Assembly (NCBI GenBank): GCA_021234155.1 | Contig: JAJEKV010000030.1 | Coordinates: 16,732,003-16,796,002, forward strand | Direction: 5' to 3' | From: Isoetes taiwanensis | Taxonomy: Eukaryota; Streptophyta; Lycopodiopsida; Isoetales; Isoetaceae | Length of the DNA: 64,000 nucleotides | In this document: piece by piece, positions 44,163 through 57,330 of the stretch | Numbering within the stretch: position 1 is the stretch's first letter | How the letters are laid out: every line of letters starts with the position of its first letter | The notes under the pieces: generated by a model | The model's input: only the letters and a program-made list of their open reading frames with translations | The model's database searches: none | What the model was told of the DNA's origin: nothing | Program-made: the position numbers and the translations under genes

Positions 44163-45243
44163 TATAGGGACTGGTGTTCTTGAGTTTTGATATGTTTGTC
44201 ATGTTGAAGCACTAAAATAGGCAAAGACCACCTATTTTTTTAAAGGCCAATACTACAATTCTAAAAGGCTGCGAAAACTTTTAAAAAAGATATGACGAAC
44301 ACAACATCAAACATCGACCAACTTCAAACATCGACTGGCAGCAGAATCCAAGTTGATTGCCCACTTTCAAAGTGACGGCTGATGGAGCAGCTGCGAGCGA
44401 AGGAATAGAATAGAATAGATTTTTTAATGTCCATGAAGACCAAGTGGCCATGGGACCTATACAATGGCCTAGTACAAACATTACTACTAAGATTAAAAAA
44501 CCCCTATCTCGAAAGGTTTTCGAACGATCATCTGGTAAGAAGCCGTGAATTTTGCTGTCATTGCTATTGGCCATGGATTTTTGCAGGAAAGCTCGTGGGA
44601 GGGCTTCTAGCAAAAGTTGCTTGGATGAAGGATGGAGATTGCCAGATTGTAGCTCCGGTGTGGCTATTAGAGCATTTGATTAACTAAGCTTGCGCGAGAG
44701 CACCCACAAGTAATGGGAGCATGGGGGGGAAATTGAACTTTTTAATTGTTGTTATTTATGGTTTTTTTTCATGAACTTGCCAATATTTTTTTTGAATTTT
44801 TAGCGCAACAGCACAATCGTGGGTATCACATTATCTTGAAGCCTAGCCTATCCACGTGTCCTAAAAATTGACATGGACTTATTCTAAACCATTGGATATT
44901 GATCTAAGAAATTGTGGGGCTGTGAAAATTAGGTTGGAACCGTTGCCTCGCCAAGTTCGTGCTATTCCCTACTCTGCGCTTTTTTGTCGACTGGTCGTAT
45001 CGGATTTGGGGCAAAAGCTCTTGGGCGGGACTTCATTTGGGCACCCCATTGGAAGCCCTTTCCAGCAAATGCCTCATCTATTTATGATGTTTGTTATTCT
45101 ATGTTGCACTTTGTATAGTACCACAATTCCAAGCCGCAGATGCATAAGATTGAAGGAAGATTTCAAATGACTATCTCTTCTGCAAGCTATTACGGTATTG
45201 CGAATTAGTTTTTCTCTCTGTTTCTCACTAATAACAAGGTTAA
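44163..45243. other. Region with no recognised gene
   Basis: Several frames of 80-110 codons (44427-44687, 44868-45170) lack any recognisable motif. Confidence 0.5.
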
Positions 45244-45692
45244 CCCTCGGGAGCTTCGAGCAAAATATTAACCTAACTAGCTAAAATCTATAGCTTGTTA
45301 ATAACCTAATTTTGAGTATGCTTAAGCCTTTGCTGCCAACTTTTGCTAGCATTACCTCTTTTCTTCAAGAACTCCTTGGGCAATCAAAAGGGTATGGTAT
45401 CATCGGCAAGAATAGATGTTGCCTAAAGTTCCAATGTGGTGCATATAAGCCTTGAAATTTGTGAGATTTTCCTGGAAATTTGGAAGGCAGGGATTGTAAT
45501 GGACCTATTTGGACCAGAATGCCCCTTTTTTGATGAATTTGGTCATGGATGGTTTCACATAAATAGAACTTTACAACCGGGGAAGAAAGTTAGAGATGAA
45601 AATGGAGTTCACAACACTAATGCTCAGTATTTGAGTCCTGAACTGCCAGTCATTATCAAAGCAACAGAGTTAAGACTTTTGCATTGCCATTT
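45244..45692. repeat. Tandem segmental duplication, copy 1
   Basis: A block of about 440 bp starting CCCTCGGGAGCTTCGAGC. It matches 46158-46590 with an offset of 914 bp and scattered differences. It includes the first part of the kinase fragment. Confidence 0.9.
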
Positions 45693-46026
45693 CTCTGATT
45701 TGCAATACCTTGTTAGCCACAAAGCAGATGTATGGTCATTAGGATGTGTTTTGATTTATTTTTTCTATGGAGAAAGCTCATTGAATGGGCTACAGGCCTT
45801 TCTAAATGTCAATGTGAAAAGAAAACTAACCAATTCTATGGTTAAGTACAAGAAAGGACAATGTTTTTATCATCTTCTTGAAAGATGCCTGGACTTTGAT
45901 CCTAATGGAAGGCCTAAAGTGCATGAAATTTGGGATGCCCTACAATACTTACTTTATGTCTTGGTATTAACTCCAGAGGATTACTGTTTCAGAGCTATAA
46001 AGCCAGAAACCTATATAAGAGTGTGA
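45436..46026 (+). pseudogene. Protein-kinase C-lobe fragment
   Basis: Open frame of 196 codons with kinase subdomains VIII to XI: AQYLSPELP (APE-like), SHKADVWSLGCVLIYFFYGE (subdomain IX) and LLERCLDFDPNGRPKVHEIW (RPTxxEI-like subdomain XI). The N-lobe, the VAIK lysine, HRD and DFG motifs are not seen. Upstream 45330-45430 has a short coding-like piece (SFLQELLGQSKGYG). It therefore looks like a partial copy of a plant kinase. Part of it is repeated downstream (46158-46590) in a broken state. Confidence 0.65.
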
Positions 46027-46157
46027 CAAAGAAACGGCAATGCCCAATGGAGTGCCTGGCGAAGTATTACAGGTGGCAAAGTTTTGTGCAACATTGGAAG
46101 GGCATCTGGAATGTGTTACACTGTTGGCCATTTATGGTAGTATAGAAAAGGTTCAAA

Positions 46158-46590
46158 CCCTCGGGAGCTTCGAGCAAAATATTAACCTAACTAGCCAAAG
46201 TCTATAGCTTGTTAATAACCTCATTTTCCTTCCTTCCCCTTTTGCTAGCATTACCTCTTTTCTTCAAGAACTCCTTGGGCAATCAAAAGGGTATGATGTC
46301 ATTGGTAAGAGTGGATGTTGGGAAGTTCCAACATGTGGTGCATATAAGCCTCGAAATTTGTGAGATTTTCCTAGAAATTCAGAAGGTAGGAATTGTAATG
46401 GATCTATTTGAACCAGAATGCCTCTTTTTTGATGAATTTGATCATGGATAGTTTCACATAAATGGAGCTTTACAACTGAGGAAAAAAATTAGAGATGAAA
46501 TGGGAATTCACAACACTATTGCTCAATATTTGAGTCCTGAAGTGTCAATCATTATCAAAGCAAAAGAGTTAAGACTTTTGCTTTGCCCAG
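46158..46590. repeat. Tandem segmental duplication, copy 2
   Basis: Second copy of the block, starting CCCTCGGGAGC. It carries stops in the kinase frame (GATCATGGATAG at 46441-46452) and ends before the DVWSLGC region, so it is a dead partial copy. Confidence 0.9.
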
Positions 46591-46599
46591 CGGTTCTTG

Positions 46600-49509
46600 A
46601 AACCCGAGTTCCCACAGAAATCACATAAGGGACCATGGAGTCTTCAGATGTCAAACTGCCAAGGGCATAGAGTAAACAAATGCATGATCTATATTTTCCA
46701 GTAACTTGTCAACGTTTGGAACTGTTGGCTTTTAGCCTGCCAATAGTATACTGCTTTGTAGAAAATTGGAACAAGCATTGGAATCACTCGGCTATATTCT
46801 TCTGCATCTTCTTTCTCATGCTTTAAGCTATTGAGATGACCGGTGGCAAGAATAGACAGACTTAATAGGAAGGTTGTACTTATCTACATGCGAGAGGAAT
46901 GATTGAGCTTGTAAATGTATAGAAACCCGAAATCTTTCTAGCAGTACCAGATTGGAGTAGCATGTGATATGTGTGCTGCCAAGATATGAAGTCTTGTTGC
47001 ATTATACACAGGTTCTCTTTACTTGCCTGAGATATAATATTTTGGATGTATTGTACAATTTTCTAAGAATACAGTTGTATGCAAGCGATTTGTTTGCCTG
47101 TTTGTTTCCATTAACGATTTGGTGCTTTTCCTTTCAGGTTGTCATACCTAGATTTTAACCAGAAAAATGGCAAAGAATAAGATACCTTATGAACATGTAA
47201 ATCAAATCTAAAGAATGCCAAATGTAGCATTAAACAGATAGCCTTGGCTTGGTTGCATAATAAGGGTGATGGTGTGGTGCCCATTCCCGGGATCACAAAA
47301 ATAGCTAGCCTTGGCTTGGTTGTATAATAAGGGTGACGATGTGGTGCGCATTCTTGGGACCACAAAAACGTGCCATTTTTTTTGAAAATTTGGAAGCTGA
47401 GGCTAGACTTAAGTTGGCAACAAATGTTTGAGACGGAAGCGGTTGTGCCCCTTGTGGTGTTATCAGATACTACGTTTCATAGCCGTGTTGAAGCCATAGC
47501 CATAGCCATAGCTATACATAACATTGAAATTTTATTGCAAGTCATTCAACCAATTTAAAAACACTTGCAACATTGAACTAGAATCTTATTAACCATATGA
47601 TGTCCCACAGCCTAGTAGGCCATAAGGGATCGCATGCCCAAAGCTCATAGCCTATGCATTAAATCAATTTGGAATGGCTTCGTCGATTCTCTTTTCTGGA
47701 AAAGCAGTAGTAGAAGAGCTTGCAGATGGTGATATCCACAAGGAAAGGAGTTTCTATCTGCTTGCCTTTTTCCTGATTATTAGAATGCCTTTAATATGAT
47801 TGTTATTTTATGCATGTTGCGTAACACTGTAGTTTCACATAGTCCTAGTGCTCTAATGTGCGTTTTGTCTAATCTAGTTTCTATCAAGCACCTATTTAAT
47901 GTTCTAAATCTGCATAATGTTCCTTTCTTAAGGTTGACATATAACGTAGTTCTTCGTTATTCTATTAGAATGGCCATTAAAGGATTGCAATTGGTAGCAA
48001 GTAGCAACTAGGCCCAGTTATTTTTTTAATTGAATCTTTGTTGAGTAGAATAACCTTTTGTTAGAAAAAGCATAACATTCTTGATAGGCACTCAGAGACA
48101 TTGTTTTCCAAGTAGTTGAAGAAGTATAGAAGATATTGTTTTCTAGGTAGTTGAAGAAGTATAGGCACTCGAGGATATCGTTTTCCAAATAGTTGAAGAA
48201 GTATCACGCACTACCATGTAAAATCTATTGGGAAGCAAAAAATGGTTTGTTTTCTCTTTGTGCATTCTTAGTTCATCTTCATGTGACTGAAAGTTTCATA
48301 CTCAACGAAGTCATAAAAAGCTTAAGAAGATTGTCGTCATGCCACTTTCTAGTGAAGTTCCTGAAATAAATACACAGTATTTTTATTCAAATGTTTCACT
48401 TTCCATTTGCATCTTCATGTAGACTCATCCAAAGTTTCTTCTTGAGAACATTATATGCGATAAAGTCATTAAAGTCCTCGATGGAAGGCCAAGTTTAATG
48501 GCTGCAAAAAGAGCACAAAGGCCAAGTAGTTTAATGCCTGCAAAAAGAGGTGATGCTCTAGGACAACTAGTCTTAGTATGGGTTCTCAATAAAGGAAATG
48601 GCATTACATCTATTCTTCGCACAACGAAGCTAAAAATCTCATAGAGAATATTTCAACACTGAAGTTGTATCTTTCTAAGAATATTGAGGAGGTTGTGCCT
48701 CTTAATGCTATTGCTGGAAATAGAGGACTTGATATGTCATCAACATGGATACATATAAGCACACCACCACTTTCATAATGTTGTTGCTCTCTTAATATTA
48801 TTGCTGGAAATAGACAACCTGATATGTGATCAACATGGATACATATAAGCACACCACCACTTTCAAGTTGGCAGGGCAAACCATATCCAGTCACGCAGGG
48901 CAAACCATATCCAGTTAGACAGGGCAAACCCATGCTCTATTTTATGAATTATATGCAAAAACCTCTATAAAACTCATGAAATTTATAGCTTGGATATTTC
49001 CAGAAAAGCAAAGCCAGGAAAAGCTTCCACGAAAATATATTTCTGCGCATCTATATCCTCTGTTCATAAGCTTCTTAGCAGAGGGTAAAGAACCTACTAC
49101 AACTCCGACATGGAATGTAAAAGGGAAGGTGAGAAATTTGTAGCAAACCAAACTGGGTTACTATAACAAATTGAACATGCTTCAGTTCAATGCTGGCTAT
49201 GGATCATCTGCAACAGATGGCTATGGCTGCCGCCCAAATAACCTACAAATCTTGGGGCAAAGCTTGGCAAATTCAAAAAGCCAAAATAGAAGATAAACCC
49301 ACAATCTGCAGTCGGGCAGATCTTCATAGCTGCGAAGGAAAGGGCATACGAAGAAACAACAATAGCTGGGCGGAAAAACCTTTTACGAAACCAAAAAACT
49401 TTCCATTGGCTATTCCCTTAGTGGAAAACCCCACTCTTGACCTTCTCTCATCGTCTCTCCCCTAAAAGTCCCTCTCGTGCCTTCTCTGATCGATCATGTG
49501 GCCAACCCC
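46600..49509. other. Region without a recognised gene; several short tandem repeats
   Basis: Two copies with a 67-bp period start at 47241 and 47308 (GCCTTGGCTTGGTTG). Three diverged units of about 35-40 bp, with GTTTTCCAAGTAGTTGAAG, lie at 48088-48204. A unit of about 90 bp repeats at 48701 and 48791 (TTGCTGGAAATAGA, AACATGGATACATATAAGCA), followed by GGGCAAACCATATCCAGT twice near 48886-48918. No open frame shows a domain. Confidence 0.55.
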
Positions 49510-49542
49510 CTCTCTCTATCTCTCTCTCTCTCTTACAGTAGA
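49510..49542. repeat. Short CT-rich tract at the 5' junction of LINE A
   Basis: Mostly CTCTCT with one TATCTC interruption, ending CTTACAG. The first LINE-derived base follows. The sequence just before it reads CATGTGGCCAACCCC. Confidence 0.85.
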
Positions 49543-49544
49543 GA

Positions 49545-49695
49545 CATCAAACTTAATATTTTGAAAAAGAGAGCTTCTCTGAAAGGGCAAAATGTATGGA
49601 TTAACGATGATCTTACCAAAGAGCAGTTTCAAAAACATAAAGAACAGGTTGAAATACTCAAGCAGGCAAGGCAACAAGGGAAAAAGATAAGGTGA
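49545..49695 (+). pseudogene. LINE A ORF1 C-terminal end
   Basis: About 50 residues (LKGQNVWINDDLTKEQFQ, basic end) ending at a stop at 49695. The same segment appears at the end of the longer ORF1 of LINE B (59864-60020), with LKGKNIWINEDLTQEQFQ. The rest is missing by 5' truncation. ORF1 proteins of L1-type LINEs bind the element RNA. Confidence 0.75.
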
Positions 49696-49712
49696 TAGTA
49701 ACAGAAAGCTAG

Positions 49713-52700
49713 GGATTTGAGACCATCAGGGTAGGATCTTGGAATGTAAATACACTAACTGCTACTAAGATTTTAACTATGGATGATGTTTTGCTGGATT
49801 TTGATGTTATTTTCTTCTTGGAGACATGTGAGCATGAAGAAAAAGGATTGCCGGACATCGTAGGGTTCACCTGTATCTATTCTGTTTGGAATGTAAAAGG
49901 ATGGAGACTCAGGGGATTTGGAGGTATTGCATGTTATGTTCGAAATGAATTTTTGCAAACAATGTCAGTTCTTAAGCACAAGGCCTCTAAACAATATATC
50001 TGGATTGAATTACCTGGTAAAAAGGGAAAGACATATGTTGCAGGCTGCTATTTTCCGCCAAGGGAATCGCCTACCTATGATACAGAAAATCTTGATAGGG
50101 ATGATCCTTTCTTTCATTTGGAACAGGACGTAATAGAGCTAATGCCACATGGAAATATCCTTTTACTTGGCGATTTTAATGGTCGCATAGCAAATAAGCA
50201 AGCAGCTATTAGTAGCCCAAGTGGAGATCCGATCTGGATGGAAATGTTGGATGACCAGGAGCTAGCTATCAATGGATGGAATCGTATATCTGCAGATAAA
50301 TCTCGTTGGCCTAAACCGCAAGGATACCATTTACTAAACATGTGCAGTGGACTCAATTTGGTAGTGTATAATAGTGCTGCAAAAATATCCGGGCTCAGGA
50401 AAATGTACTTGTAAAGATGCGAGTGTAGTGAACTTTATAATTGCAAGTGATGATTTTGCTGATAGTATCGCAAGGATATATGTAGGGGATATTCGTACTG
50501 AGTCAGACCATGTCCCTTTGCTTGTAGAAATACATGCAAACGGATTTCGCATGCATAATGATATCCTCATGCAAAATAAGAAAATTTCTATGTCTGGGTT
50601 TAAAGCCGAGATGTATGGAAAAATTTGTGAGGATAAAATTGTGCAAAGTGAATGGCCACTTGATGCACTTGGGATAAGTGAACAGCTGACTTCTCTAGTA
50701 CTCTTTGCAGCTGAACAGTGCTTTGTTTCAAGAAGAAGATTATTGGGGCTTCCATGTAACGGATGGTTCGACACAGAATGTAAGCAAAAGAGACATGAAT
50801 TCAAGTCAGCTAAGGGAGCAAATAAAATGACGGTTAAGAAAGAGTATATGCAGCTGATAAAATCCAAAAAGAAAGCATTTTTGCGGAAAAAGCGAAAAGA
50901 TATGATAACAGAGTTGGTTTCAGATCCCAAGAAGTTTTGGTTAAGGCTCAAGCCTAAGAAACCAATGAATGTGATGCTTGATGTGGCTGATTTGTGGAAG
51001 CAGGTGCAAGAGCTTTATCATGTGCAGGGGCTGGATGAAACTGCTGGGCATGCAGTTGGGTTTAATACCCTTGTATTGACTGCTGAGGATGTCCTTAAAG
51101 GACTACAAAAGCTTTCTAATGGAAAAGCGGCAGACGCCTTGGGGCTAACAACCGAAATGTTCAAATGGGCAGGCTCTTCTGTGGCTAATGTGCTTGTCTC
51201 GATGATTAATGCATCATTACATGAGGGATTTCCGCAATCATGGCAGATAAATAGAGTCAAACCATTGCATAAAGCAGGTGATGAAACAGACCCAAACAAT
51301 TATAGAATGATAATGATTAGTAGCTTGTATTCAAAGCTTTTTGCTACCATGCTTGATGCTAAAATTAGTGGTTGGGCGGAGGAATCTAATGTTAGAGCTA
51401 AGGGCCAAGCTGGATTCCGTCGCAAAAAATCCACGACAGATCATCTGGTCACCTTTAGAGCTTTGATGGACTCTGTCATAGGTAAGAAAAAACCTATGTT
51501 TGCATTATTTGTTGATTTCACAAAGGCCTTTGATAAGGTGCAAAGGAGTAATCTATGGCAGCGCATGGATAGGATTGGAGTTCCTATGGAATACCAACTT
51601 GCAGTCAAGACGCTATATGATAAGGTATGGATTCAATTATCGTTTCCCTTTTTTGAAAAATGCCAAAGCTTAGTGGATAGCAATATTGGGGTAAAGCAAG
51701 GCTGCCCATTGTCTCCGACTTTATTCGGGCTATTTATAGACGAGTTAGAGGAATGGATAGCCAGAAATGGAGGAGCAGGTGCGTCCTTGAGTGGATTTGT
51801 TATATTACTCCTGTTGTATGCGGATGATATTGTGATTGTGTCTAGAGATGCTGGGGGGATGCAGAAGCACTTAGATGCCTTGGCGGAATTTTGCGATGCA
51901 AAAGGTATGGTAGTGAATATGCTAAAAACGAGAATCATCATTTTTGGGGCCAATAAAGTGGATCACTTTGTATGGTACTATAAAGGTGAAACTATAGAAA
52001 TTACAAGTGTGTATAAGTATCTTGGGCTGATTGTTGATAAAGGTTTTCACTGGAAGCAGGCTGTAGAGCAACGAGTCAGTGGTGGCTTAAAAGCATTGTT
52101 TGCATTGCAGAGAAGGTGTATAAATGCTGAAATATGGGATTTCAGTATCAAGAAAATGCTATATAGCTCCCTTGTGCAGTCTGTTGTGCTCTATGGATTT
52201 GAAGTTTGGGGACCTGGGCTTTTATTGGAGATGTGGAAAAAGGTTGAAAAGGTCCAGAAGAAATTTTTCCATACAGAACTAGGTACAAAAATGCAGACAC
52301 CTTATGACATGTTATTGGCCGAATGTGGAATGCTCTCCCCTTGGAGGTAGAAGCATTGCTTAAAACATTATTGTACTTATGCAAAGTGCAATTTGAGATG
52401 GAAGTTGATAGTTTGCCATGCTTGGCATTAGAGGCAAGTAAAGAGAAAGGGTGGTATGCTGACATAGTAGCTTGGATGCACAAGTGGAGTCTAGATATAA
52501 ATGCACTCAGCATCAACAGACGTAGGCTTAGAGAATGGGTCAGGGAGCATGTGCTACAGAAGTTGTGGAGTGTCCCAGAAGTGAAAAAAGAATTTTATAG
52601 AAGGATGATGAACCCGACCCTGCAGGAGGCATCATATTTGAAGGAGGGGGTGTCAATGAAAATGAGGCATACCATTAGCAGAATGCGGCTCAGCTCTCAT

Positions 52701-53051
52701 AGACTTGGAGTGGAGGTAGGAAGATGGGGCAATATACCACGAGAAGCAAGAGTATGCAAACTATGTGATACTGATGAGATAGAGGATGAACCCCATGTGA
52801 TTCTCCATTGTCCTGCATATGCTGACATTAGAAGCAAATTTGGGATTTTCTCAAGTACATTGTTAGAATTCTTTGATATTGGTGCCTTTTCGATGGGTGG
52901 ATTCCTTGTGGAGGTCCTCAAGCATAGAGATATTTGCTTAAAGAAGCTGCATAATAAAGACCTTATAGATGGGAATGAGGGGGAAGAGGCTAATGCACTC
53001 CTGTCTGAGGATGCATTAGATGATATTTTTTATAACTTTGAATGTGCATAG
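49713..53051 (+). pseudogene. LINE A ORF2: endonuclease, reverse transcriptase and zinc knuckle
   Basis: Endonuclease: VGSWNVN near 49731, LETCEHEE near 49820, GGIACYVR, GDFNGR near 50170 and SDHVPL near 50505, the AP-endonuclease-like set. Reverse transcriptase: RVKPLHKAGDETDPNNYR, GQAGFRRKKSTTDHLV, FVDFTKAFDKV, GVKQGCPLSPTLFG and the catalytic YADD at 51817-51828. C-terminal: SSHRLGVEVGRW, then C-x2-C, E-D-E-P-H and C near 52760-52810. Frame shifts occur near 50395 (endonuclease to reverse transcriptase) and near 52335. Otherwise the frame is open for about 1100 codons. It resembles L1-group plant LINEs; the exact clade is not determined here. Confidence 0.9.
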
Positions 53052-53065
53052 TGTGAACGTCTTCT

Positions 53066-53295
<230 letters not shown>

Positions 53296-53296
53296 G

Positions 53297-54330
<1,034 letters not shown>

Positions 54331-54660
54331 GTTGGCCACATGCTTGCCAAAATACCCGTCTCTCGTCCTATACGACTCCTCCCAGAATTGTACGTATTTT
54401 TCTGGGAGGAGAGGAGAGAAGGCTGTCTCTCGAGGTCTAATAGCGTCCGTTAGACCTCAATTTTTGGTTTCCCACCGGAGAACTACTCCATCGAATCATT
54501 CCGGTAGGTCAATTTTTTGTGGGATAATTCCCCTCCAATTTTGAATCGGCCTCCAAAATATGGGATGTTTCTTCCCCTGTTCCTGCTGGTAGGTGAGCTT
54601 TGTGGGATATTTCGTTTGCTGTGTTCTTTGCATAGGGTTCCATTTGCCGGCCGTTCTATC
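54331..54660 (+). promoter_or_regulatory. 5' region of Harbinger copy 2, conserved in copy 3
   Basis: Starts at GGCCACATGC after the CT tract. It includes a hairpin CTCCTCCCAGA / TCTGGGAGGAG (54376-54386 and 54401-54411) around TGTACGTATTTTT. Much of it recurs at 63471-63797 (GGCCACATGC, TGTACGTATTTTT, GGGAGGAGAGGAGAG, GGGATAATTC). The start codon of the transposase is chosen at 54661 because the copies match from there. Confidence 0.6.
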
Positions 54661-56016
54661 ATGGATTCAGTGATTCTCGGAATGATTGCCATGCTGTTGC
54701 GTGCTCTTACAATCGGATTCGCATTCCAAAGGTTCTGTTTGCAGCTTCTTGAGCTAAACGAGCTCGAAGACCCAGTGAATCTATTCGATGATGATGAATT
54801 GCAAGAAAATAACAGTCTGTTCTTCTGTGCTGCCTCATCTTTGATGTTAGCTGGATCATGCCGGGTTAGAAGGCCACCTAGAAGATTTTGGATTGCTCCA
54901 AGACAAAGAACACAGTGGGATAATATAGATAACCACGCATGGAATTGTATAGCTTCTCTTGAAGATGATATATGGCATCAATTTTACAGAATGAAGAGGG
55001 CCAGCTTTGAGAGACTAGTCGGGCTTGTTGTCCCCTATTTGATTAGGCCAGGGGTTAAGGTTAGGCCCCCTGTTGATCCCAGGGAAGCTGTAGCCATGGT
55101 TCTTTACTTTCTGGCACATGGTGACATGCCTTTGCATGTGGGTCAGAGATTCTATGTTGGAAAAGCTACAATGCAGAAATATACTAAAAAAATTACACTA
55201 GTGTTGGCTTCGAAGACAATGCTTTACAAAAGGTTTGTATCCATGCCTTCTGGAGCAAGACTAACTCAATGTATAAAAGAATTTCATGATGCAACAGGAT
55301 TGCCAAATGTGTATGGTGCTGTTGACCGGTCCAATATCTTTTTATGGAGGAAACCCAAGAAGAGTGACAAAGGTGATGACTATTACAGTCGACACAAAAG
55401 GCACTCATGTCTTCTGCAAAGTATTGTCACACATAGCAGGTTGTTTATAAATGTCTGTGTTACAAGAACAGGATCAGTCCATGACTCAAATCAGTTCAAG
55501 AAGAGTTCCATATACAGCAAAATTGCATCCAAACTAATCTTGAAAGAACCAGTTGTAACCTTGAGTGGCAGAAAATTGAAGAAAGGTCAACCCACTGAAG
55601 ACCAAATCCAGGTTAAGATTCCTCCACTTTTGCTTGGTGATTCTGCCTATGCTACCAGACCCTTCCTTTTGAAAGTCTTTCCACAGAATCATGGACCTTA
55701 TGGCAAGTTTAATAAAAGGATTTGCAGGGGTAGAGTCTGTGTGGAAAATGGGTTCGGGATTGTGAAAGAGAAATTCAGAATTCTCAAACATCTGCCCGTG
55801 CATGTTGGCAAGGCCTCCAAGATTATACATGCTTCTTGTGTGCTCTGGAACTTTTGTATTATGGAAGACATGGGATGGGACATGCTGCCAATCGAAGAAG
55901 AGCCTGATCCAGTTTATTACTATGAGACTGAAGCTATGAACAGAAGTCTAAAGAAACAAGGAGATCAGATGAGGCATGTGCTGTTTGAGAACTTGGATGG
56001 GCATGTGCTGCTGTAA
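54661..56016 (+). CDS. PIF/Harbinger DDE transposase, copy 2
   Basis: 451 residues from MDSVILGMIAMLLRAL to HVLL. The upstream frame is open to 54517, but 54661 is preferred: a second copy (63798) begins MDPVILGMIAMLFRAL after an in-frame stop. The N-terminal region has a FERLVGLVVPYLIRP segment and a DPREAVAMVLYFLAHGD helix. The DDE_Tnp_4 core has D222 (YGAVDRSNIFL), D327 (LLGDSAYATRP) and E362 (VCVENGFGIVKEKF). All catalytic acids are present and there is no internal stop, so it may be active. It is a different Harbinger subfamily from 18396-19790. The likely DNA-binding partner lies convergent at 57331-57863. Confidence 0.9.
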   Translation: MDSVILGMIAMLLRALTIGFAFQRFCLQLLELNELEDPVNLFDDDELQENNSLFFCAASSLMLAGSCRVRRPPRRFWIAPRQRTQWDNIDNHAWNCIASLEDDIWHQFYRMKRASFERLVGLVVPYLIRPGVKVRPPVDPREAVAMVLYFLAHGDMPLHVGQRFYVGKATMQKYTKKITLVLASKTMLYKRFVSMPSGARLTQCIKEFHDATGLPNVYGAVDRSNIFLWRKPKKSDKGDDYYSRHKRHSCLLQSIVTHSRLFINVCVTRTGSVHDSNQFKKSSIYSKIASKLILKEPVVTLSGRKLKKGQPTEDQIQVKIPPLLLGDSAYATRPFLLKVFPQNHGPYGKFNKRICRGRVCVENGFGIVKEKFRILKHLPVHVGKASKIIHASCVLWNFCIMEDMGWDMLPIEEEPDPVYYYETEAMNRSLKKQGDQMRHVLFENLDGHVLL

Positions 56017-56624
56017 TATTTGATGATTCTGTCAGCAAATTTTTTTCATAATTTGTTCTTTCTTTCTTGTTCTAGAATATTATTGATTTCATCTTATCTG
56101 GACTTGTAATAAGTCTTAAATTCAAGCAACAACCATGCTGCTATGATAACTGAAGTTAAAATAGAGATTTTATTCAAAATGTCACTGCAGTACAAAAGAA
56201 ATTGGCCACATTTATTGGCATGTCTTTTAGAGCTTAAAATTAACAGTTAAAACCAGATACGTAGTCCTCAGCACTCTTTGATCTCCAGTAGCAGTCACAA
56301 TCAGAAAGTGAAGACAAAAGATAGAGAAAATGTCAAGTAAACAAAAATCCAATGCTACAGCCAGAGACAGCAAAGTGACAGGTTTTCAGAAAATAAAAAT
56401 ATATTGTATTCCTTGTATTCATCGAAGGCTGTTACATCAATAAGAAAATATTTTTTTTTTGGAAATAAGCTGAAAGGGTTGACAGGAGGTTGGTCATAGC
56501 AATTTTTTTTTTGCTTTACAAAAAACATTACAGAAATAAAAACAATACAAAAAAAAAACTTGGCAAGGCAAGGAGATCTTCTATTCTTCATGCACAGAGC
56601 TCACAGTGCTGGGTGACAGTCTTC
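56017..56624. other. Non-coding space after the transposase
   Basis: A/T-rich 3' untranslated and spacer DNA with no gene recognised; AATATTATTG and poly(A)-like words are present. Confidence 0.45.
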
Positions 56625-57123
56625 ACTTCATGCAAAGCCCACTTCCCTGCATGCTGGATGTATACGCACTCCACATGGGCTTTTTGGGTCAAAGGAGCTG
56701 CTTCTGCCCAAGACAGATGATGACTCCCATATCAAGAAATTGCATCACGGCCCGCTGTGACAAAGAACAATGGATAAGTTTGTGGGAAAGCACTTCAACT
56801 TCTTCAAACTCGGCTTCGATAGTAGGAGAAGAGTCTTGAACTTCAGATGCTGCTGGTTGAGGAGGATCTGCAAGGGGGGAAGGAGGAGGAGCAGGGGCCG
56901 AAAAAGTTGAGGCAGAAGACTCTTCCCGAACTTCTTCTACAGAAGTTTCGGGCCATGAGGAGTATTAGGAGTAGTAGTTTTCCTCCGAATCTGAAGTCTC
57001 GTGGGAGACTTCAGATGAATCAATGGGGGAAGAATACTCCTCTCTGGAGTATTCTTCCGAAGAAGAAGAGGAAGAGGAGGATGTCGGAGGGCTCAAAGAG
57101 GATCTGGGACGCTTTGGTGCCAT
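56625..57123 (-). pseudogene. Ser/Glu-rich reading frame inside the Harbinger element
   Basis: From ATG at 57123 the frame encodes MAPKRPRSSLSPPTS, a run of Ser, an acidic EEYSREEYSS stretch, then Pro/Ala-rich sequence and an amphipathic VLSHKLIHCSL, AVMQFLDMGVII. In-frame stops occur at 56965-56967 (TAA) and 56689-56691 (TGA); the first needs one C-to-T change from CAA. The final stop is near 56625. It lies on the same strand as the partner gene and between it and the transposase. No family recognised; it could be the start of a partner protein, an additional element gene, or chance. Confidence 0.35.
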
Positions 57124-57330
57124 CTTCTTTCATAGTCGAGTTCTGGGTAGAGGGGACCTTTAAATGGGCAAATTGACAAGACAGCCATTTAATGCTATAT
57201 GCTACGATATCTACATGCCTAGAATGAAGTACCAATCATTGAATATTAAGACATTTAACCAATTTGAGACAGTTCTAAAAGAAACAAAAAGGAAGGTATA
57301 ACAGAATATAGGAAAGTGAACATCATACCT

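Noticed and set aside
44281-44687. Two opposing frames of 86 and 110 codons
   Set aside because: Neither shows motifs; the frames overlap on opposite strands.
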